From positions 1 to 10,016 of the forward strand of contig URTH01000052.1 of assembly GCA_900550775.1 (NCBI GenBank): 10,016 bases of DNA, in the 5' to 3' direction. The position numbers and the translations under genes are program-made. The stretch is from an uncultured Eubacteriales bacterium. Its GTDB lineage: Bacteria; Bacillota; Clostridia; Monoglobales; Monoglobaceae. Positions 6,421-10,016 of the stretch are shown piece by piece. Numbering within the stretch: the first letter of the stretch is position 1; each line of letters starts with the position of its first letter. A model generated the notes under the pieces. That model was not told the origin of the DNA. It made no database searches and worked only from the letters and a program-made list of their open reading frames with translations.

Positions 6421-6816
6421 TTATGCCGTCTCTTTATTCTTGGCCGCACCAATTATGTACAGAACCGGAATAACCAAGCCGGTAGCGTAGTTAAAGACGT
6501 TGAAATCGCTGCCAAGTACGTTTGAGGTAACGTTTCCGGCTACGCTTAAGATTGCCACAATGATACCCATAACCAGGCAGGCTTGTGCCTTTTCGGGTTT
6601 ATCGCAGTTTTTCACGCCCATAATTCCGGCAATCAACTGAAACACTGCACTTGCCAGAACCAGCACGCTCGCAAGCATAAGACCAACGGCGCTTGTTTCA
6701 AGAACCGCTGCCAAAGCTCCCACTCCGATCATTGCAATAATTCCTCCGATAATACCGAACGCTGCGCCGATAATCATCAGAATCCCCGTGACCTTCAAAA
6801 ACTTCCTTCCTTTCAT
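6421..6816 (-). CDS. Small four-helix integral membrane protein
   Basis: This protein has 131 residues from ATG 6814-6816, with a near-ideal AAGGAGG site 6 bases upstream. After a basic start (MKGRKFLKV) it is almost entirely hydrophobic. Expected membrane helices are at about 8-38 (glycine/isoleucine-rich: IIGAAFGIIGGIIAMIGVGA), 43-69 (VGLMLASVLVLASAVFQLIAG), 78-98 (QACLVMGIIVAILSVAG) and 108-125 (NYATGLVIPVLYIIGAA). Short loops carry NCDKPEKAQ and SDFNVFN. The first helix pattern (KVTGILMIIGAAFGIIGG) resembles many small uncharacterised Clostridia membrane proteins, some grouped with DUF4064. I cannot confirm the family. The gene lies 63 bases after the large surface-protein gene and is followed by a hairpin, so it may be the last gene of the upstream unit or a weakly coupled member of the downstream operon. 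Confidence 0.87.
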   Translation of the reverse strand: MKGRKFLKVTGILMIIGAAFGIIGGIIAMIGVGALAAVLETSAVGLMLASVLVLASAVFQLIAGIMGVKNCDKPEKAQACLVMGIIVAILSVAGNVTSNVLGSDFNVFNYATGLVIPVLYIIGAAKNKETA

Positions 6817-6845
6817 AATGAACCTCCTTAAAAAAATTTTTATTT

Positions 6846-6870
6846 ATATCCACATTTTTAAAATGGATAT
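6846..6870 (-). terminator. AT-rich inverted repeat after the large surface-protein gene
   Basis: ATATCCA and TGGATAT (7 base pairs) enclose 11 bases. On the minus strand the stem is followed within about 10 bases by seven Ts just before the AAGGAGG site of the next gene. This could be a weak intrinsic terminator ending the surface-protein transcript. The stem is AT-rich and short, so it may not work as one. A TATAAA box overlaps it on the same strand but has no convincing -35 partner. Confidence 0.3.
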
Positions 6871-6879
6871 GACAAAGTA

Positions 6880-9800
6880 TTATCTTTCTACCGTTACAGC
6901 CTCGCACAGCGGCTTCACATCGCCGCCTTCGTGATCCAAGAGCATAAGCTTGTAAATGTATCCGTCACCGGAGCTTCCATACAAATAGTAATTCTCCTGG
7001 TTAACATATTCTACCCGATAATCGACTAATATTCCGTTCGCGTTATACTTCACACTGTAAATCCTCGCACTGCTGCTCGGCGCAAAGCCGATTGCGGTAT
7101 TAAGGTCTTCGTTGCAGCTGACAAAGGCTGCGACCTTCGGCGCAATCAGCGCATACCACGCGTCCGTTGCATCGGTATCGGACATGGTAGTCGACAAGAC
7201 GGTGCTGCTTTTTGCTCCTACGACTTTCATGGGAGAATACTCGCTTTGCGTAAATGTCTGTGTAAATGCCTTAAAGCTTGTGCCGCTGTAATTTCCCCAA
7301 TAGATTTCCGTTATGCCGTAGGCAAGCATCGTTTTACCGTCAAACGCAGTTTTGCAGTCCCTTATATTCAGTCTTTCAGCAAGGTTTTCAATTTTCGCCG
7401 CTTTTATGCCCTTGTCGTACGTTGTCTTGCCCGCGCCCTTGATTGTGAGCGTTCCGCTGCCGTAAACAGAAACCTTACCTCCACAGAGAATACCCACCGC
7501 ATCGGTGGTGTCCGCTTCGATGATACTGTCGCCCGTAAGCTCTATATCAAGGTCGCCGTTTGCATAAATTCCGACAGATTCCGCCGTGGCGTAAATCGGA
7601 TGCGTCCCGATATGCGCATTGTTCAGCGTCAGCTTTGCGGGAGACATTGCCGTTTCCGGCGTAAAGCTGACCGTACCGCCAAACAGTGTCTCGGCATCAC
7701 CCTGTATGACGTCTTTGCCCTCCACCGTTATTATGGGTTCGGCAAATACCGCATAAAGCGAAAGTCCCTTAGGCACAAAAACCTTATCTCCCGACAAATA
7801 ATCCACCGTTTTGCCGCCTTTTTCAACCGTCCATCCCAAAAAGCTGTATCCGCTTTTTATCGGGTGAACTTTTGGCAGAACTACTTGATTGTACGTTTTC
7901 ATCCGTATGGATTTATACGGCTGGCTGTCGACCTCCGCTTTATCAAACAGAAAAAGAACCGTGGGGTCCTGCATATCGCTTTTTGTAAACGAATTGGCAG
8001 CAGACGGCTGATATCCGCACTTGGCGCAGGTTTTACGATATAGCCCTTCTTCGGTGTCGGTTGCTTCTCTTAAAAGCTCGTATTTGTAGCTGTGCTTTTC
8101 ATTCTCCTTGTAGGTCACGGTATTTCCGGCCGCATCCTCATAGCTGCAGCGGCTGCATATACGGCTGTGGTTTGTACTGTCCATTTGGGCACACAAATCA
8201 AATTTATGTCTTACGGAGTGACTGACAAAGTTGCCGTTTCCACCTTTTTTAACTTCCTCGCCGTTTACCTTTACAACGCATCTGTATGTTTCGCTTCCCG
8301 GTGTCCTGTTTGCCACAACAAATGCCGGCGTCTCATAACCGGCAAACATGCCGACGTCTGCCCCATAATCAACAAGCTGTTTTATGCTGTGATACGCCGA
8401 ACCGGATTTAATCTGCCAATCATAGGTAACCGTTGCCCCCTCCGGCGCGCATACCTTAATGTAAAACGCTGTGCTTTCATTGCATTCCGCGACGACCTTA
8501 TCCGTAAGACTTTCGATAAAGGACGCTGTTTCCGTTCGCCCGATGCGCACAGGCAGAGCCATGCTCTCGCCGTCCGACGTCACCGTCAGCGTAAAGCTTT
8601 TTTCCTCCGTTGCCGTGGACGGGTAAACGCCGGCGATATAACGATTGTCTGTGATTGAAAGCCCGTAAGCTGCAAATTCCGCATCGCCCGTCACCGTATA
8701 ACTGCCGGCACCGCCTATGTAATTATTCAGGTCAATGTTAATGGGCGATCCCGAAACACCTGCCGGAATTTCGATGGGCTTTTGGCGATATACCTTAAAC
8801 CCCGAAGCCTCCGCACAAGTATATTCGCGGCGCACATGTATGTCCTTGGAGGGCTTGGAAAGATGATTCTCCGCAGGGACATCGTTTATATACAGCTTTG
8901 TTTCCGCCGTAAACCATGCATCACCCGTGGCTTTTGCATAGGCGCCGTATTCGTATACGGTATCCCCGATATATTCCTTCAATAAGTTGTATTCGGCTTC
9001 TTTCTCAATCAGCGCATTTTGTGCCGCGCTGTCCGAAATCATATCCCCGTCATCGTCTTCATAAATCTGCCTTACGGTATACTCCGATGTTCCGAGAGGA
9101 TAAAAAATGGGTTTTCTGCCCGGCATTGGCTCGACATTGTAAAGCCGCAGCTCTTTTATGATCGGCTTCCATTGCGCGTAGATTCTCGTATTTTTATTGT
9201 ATACCCTGCTGCTGTCAACCGATTCGCCGCCTATGGGCTCGGTATACCAGCCTTCAAGATAATACCCTTCTCTGTTGATAACGGTGTGATCATAAAATAA
9301 ACTCGTAATCGTTCCGTCAATCTGCGTCGTCATATCAAGCGTTGCAGCGCCGGAGGCTCCGACAAAGCTGCCGCCGTTTGCGTCAAGCGTCACCGTGTAT
9401 GGATTCGGGCTTTTGATTTTGTATTCCAGCGTAACCTTTGGCCAATTCACTCCTACGGTGTTTTTTGTTATCTTGGCCGGCAGAGATCCGTCCGACAGCA
9501 GTATCTGTGTATTCTGACTCATGCCGAAGTCTTTCTCAAAATTAAACAGAATCGTCAGCGCGCATCTGGTTGTGTTTTTGAAATTCATTGCATCCACATA
9601 GGTTTTTTTTACGGGGTCAAATACCATCCACTTAAGCTGGAATATGCTGTAGTTCACGCCGTCAGGCACCGTTATCGCCTGTGTCAGCTCCTCAACCGAG
9701 CTGTTTGGTCCGGGCTGCTGCGTCCCCATAATTTCAAGCGAATCCAAATAATTCTTCTTTACTCCTTCGGAACACAGATTTTTTGTTTTTATATACACAT

Positions 9801-10016
9801 AACCGGCATAATAGTTTATGTTTTCATCGGGTAAAGGCTCATTGTCAATATAAAACGCGGTTTCACTGTTTACAACATAATTTCCGTCCTTGATCGTCAC
9901 TTTAAAATAGTAATAATACTCGGTGCCGCTGTCAAACGGGTCTATGTTTGAGCTCAGCTTTGCGCCATCGCAAGCCCCGTGCAGACGGCTTCATGGTATT
10001 TTTCGCCTGCCGAGAT
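6880..10016 (-). CDS. Large modular surface protein (5' end outside window, apparent frameshift)
   Basis: The stop is TAA/TAG-type at 6880-6882 and the frame is open back to a TGA at 9991-9993. Counting from GTG 9900, 1006 residues are seen. The modules are: an N-terminal extracellular domain; a Listeria-Bacteroides (InlB B-type) repeat at about 165-245 (VTLDANGGS ... EGYYLEGWYTEP ... IYAQW); a repeat of the N-terminal unit at 312-345; a putative domain at 370-455; an Ig-like region at about 465-550 (VTYDWQIKSGSAYHSI ... YRCVVKVNGEEV); a Cys/His module at 560-635 with CSRC (582-585), CAKC (625-628) and spaced histidines; a second InlB-type repeat at 647-719; and a beta-helix-like, Thr/Gly-rich section at 720-855 (LTLNNAHIG, GIYANGDLDIELTG, GILCGGKVSVYGSGTLTI), similar to carbohydrate-binding beta-helical domains. 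The C-terminus has no SLH or LPxTG signal. GTG 9900 has no ribosome site or signal peptide, so the real gene begins beyond the window. Confidence 0.85.
7744..7962 (-). repeat. Second, divergent Listeria-Bacteroides repeat
   Basis: Residues about 647-719 carry VLFLFDKAEVDS, then HPIKSGYSFLGWTVEKGG and a closing LSLYAVF strand. It keeps the GY-x-F-x-GW core of the first copy but has lost the DANGG start. The 402-residue gap between copies argues against tandem duplication. Confidence 0.65.
8866..8967 (-). repeat. Internal domain repeat, copy B
   Basis: Residues 312-345 of the surface protein repeat the unit of copy A (9820-9930): GDTVYEYGAYAK, GDAWFTAETKLYIND, VPAEN. Similarity is at the protein level and not obvious in the bases, so the duplication is old. 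Confidence 0.55.
9166..9408 (-). repeat. First Listeria-Bacteroides (InlB-type) repeat in the surface protein
   Basis: Residues about 165-245 (counted from GTG 9900) show the hallmark pattern: VTLDANGGS start, a variable middle, then REGYYLEGWYTEP and a closing IYAQW strand. These repeats are beta-grasp-like spacers in Gram-positive surface proteins. Confidence 0.8.
9820..9930 (-). repeat. Internal domain repeat, copy A
   Basis: The encoded peptide from GTEYYYYFKV to EPLPDEN matches copy B at 8866-8967 (DTVYEYGAYAK ... ETKLYINDVPAEN). The shared frame is T-x-Y-x-Y, then G, then ET-x-x-YI and P. Ten codons of this copy lie upstream of GTG 9900, which shows that 9901-9930 is coding. Confidence 0.6.
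9975..9978 (-). other. Probable frameshift in a GGGG run (CCCC on + strand)
   Basis: Upstream of here (10016-9975) the minus strand is open in one frame and reads ISAGEKYHEAVCTG, which then runs into TGA at 9954-9956. Downstream, the large protein's own frame continues back to TGA 9991-9993. The two frames overlap only in 9957-9990. Adding one G to the GGGG run joins them as VCTGACDGAKLSSN and removes both stops. It could be a sequencing error, a true inactivating deletion or a -1 slippage site. No standard slippery heptamer is seen. Confidence 0.6.

Noticed and set aside
6840..6880. Promoter for the small membrane-protein gene (TTGTCA ... TATAAA)
   Set aside because: The spacing is about 22 bases, too long for a normal sigma-A promoter, and the -10 lies inside an inverted repeat.
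6698..6907. Minus-strand frame of 69 codons across the gap before the small membrane protein
   Set aside because: It runs out of frame over the membrane-protein start and the large gene's end, and has no ribosome site.
7246..8043. Long plus-strand open frame of 265 codons
   Set aside because: It lies antisense to the large surface protein, is rich in Arg, Cys and His as expected from the reverse frame of that gene, and has no ribosome site or recognisable domain.
8092..8658. Plus-strand open frame of 188 codons
   Set aside because: It is a reverse shadow of the surface-protein gene, without start signals or domain pattern.
1..10016. CRISPR arrays, tRNA/rRNA genes, insertion sequences, riboswitches
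   Set aside because: No direct-repeat arrays, cloverleaf sequences, transposase frames or conserved leader structures were seen; all gaps are shorter than about 70 bases.

Overview
The window looks like chromosomal DNA of a Gram-positive Clostridia-type bacterium, perhaps a gut or anaerobic oscillospiral/lachnospiral relative. The evidence is moderate GC, strong AAGGAGG-type ribosome sites, S-layer homology (SLH) domains, a copper-amine-oxidase-type stalk domain, Listeria-Bacteroides (InlB-type) repeats, a DUF4428 protein and an SPFH protein of the YdjI type. This placement is inferred from family content, not from a marker gene. All nine credible genes lie on the minus strand, so transcription runs from high to low coordinates. 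I saw no tRNA, rRNA, CRISPR array, transposase or phage gene, and no gene-free stretch longer than about 70 bases.

In order of transcription: (1) 10016-6880 is a very large secreted-type modular surface protein. Its 5' part leaves the window and appears frameshifted near 9975-9978. (2) 6816-6421 is a small four-helix membrane protein. A 68-base gap follows, holding a GC-rich hairpin and an adjacent palindrome. (3) 6343-5174 is an exported stalk-domain plus parallel beta-helix protein that seems to start at an ATT codon. (4) 5149-4070 is a double zinc-ribbon membrane protein (YdjG-like). (5) 4058-3282 is a TPM-domain membrane protein (YdjH-like). (6) 3255-2377 is a DUF4428 zinc-binding protein. 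(7) 2361-1177 is an exported leucine-rich-repeat protein with three SLH domains. (8) 1162-632 is a small lipoprotein. (9) 607 to beyond base 1 is a YdjI-like SPFH protein.

Genes 3 to 9 are separated by only 11-26 bases and each has its own ribosome site, so they very probably form one operon. In Bacillus subtilis, ydjG, ydjH and ydjI sit directly behind pspA in one envelope-stress operon, and their products help place PspA at the membrane. Here the same three families appear in the same order. Three genes are inserted between the YdjH-like and YdjI-like members: DUF4428, an SLH-anchored LRR protein and a lipoprotein. An exported beta-helix protein precedes them. This suggests an enlarged envelope-maintenance module with cytoplasmic/membrane parts (zinc ribbons, TPM, SPFH) and cell-surface parts (SLH-LRR, lipoprotein, stalk beta-helix). 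That functional link is inference from gene order. No pspA gene lies in the window.

Two annotation points matter. For the genes starting at 2361 and 6343, and probably 1162, the first in-frame GTG is part of, or too close to, the Shine-Dalgarno sequence, so the real start lies a few codons downstream. For the large surface gene, the first in-frame start codon (GTG at 9900) is not a credible start, because coding-like sequence with an internal homologue continues upstream of it.
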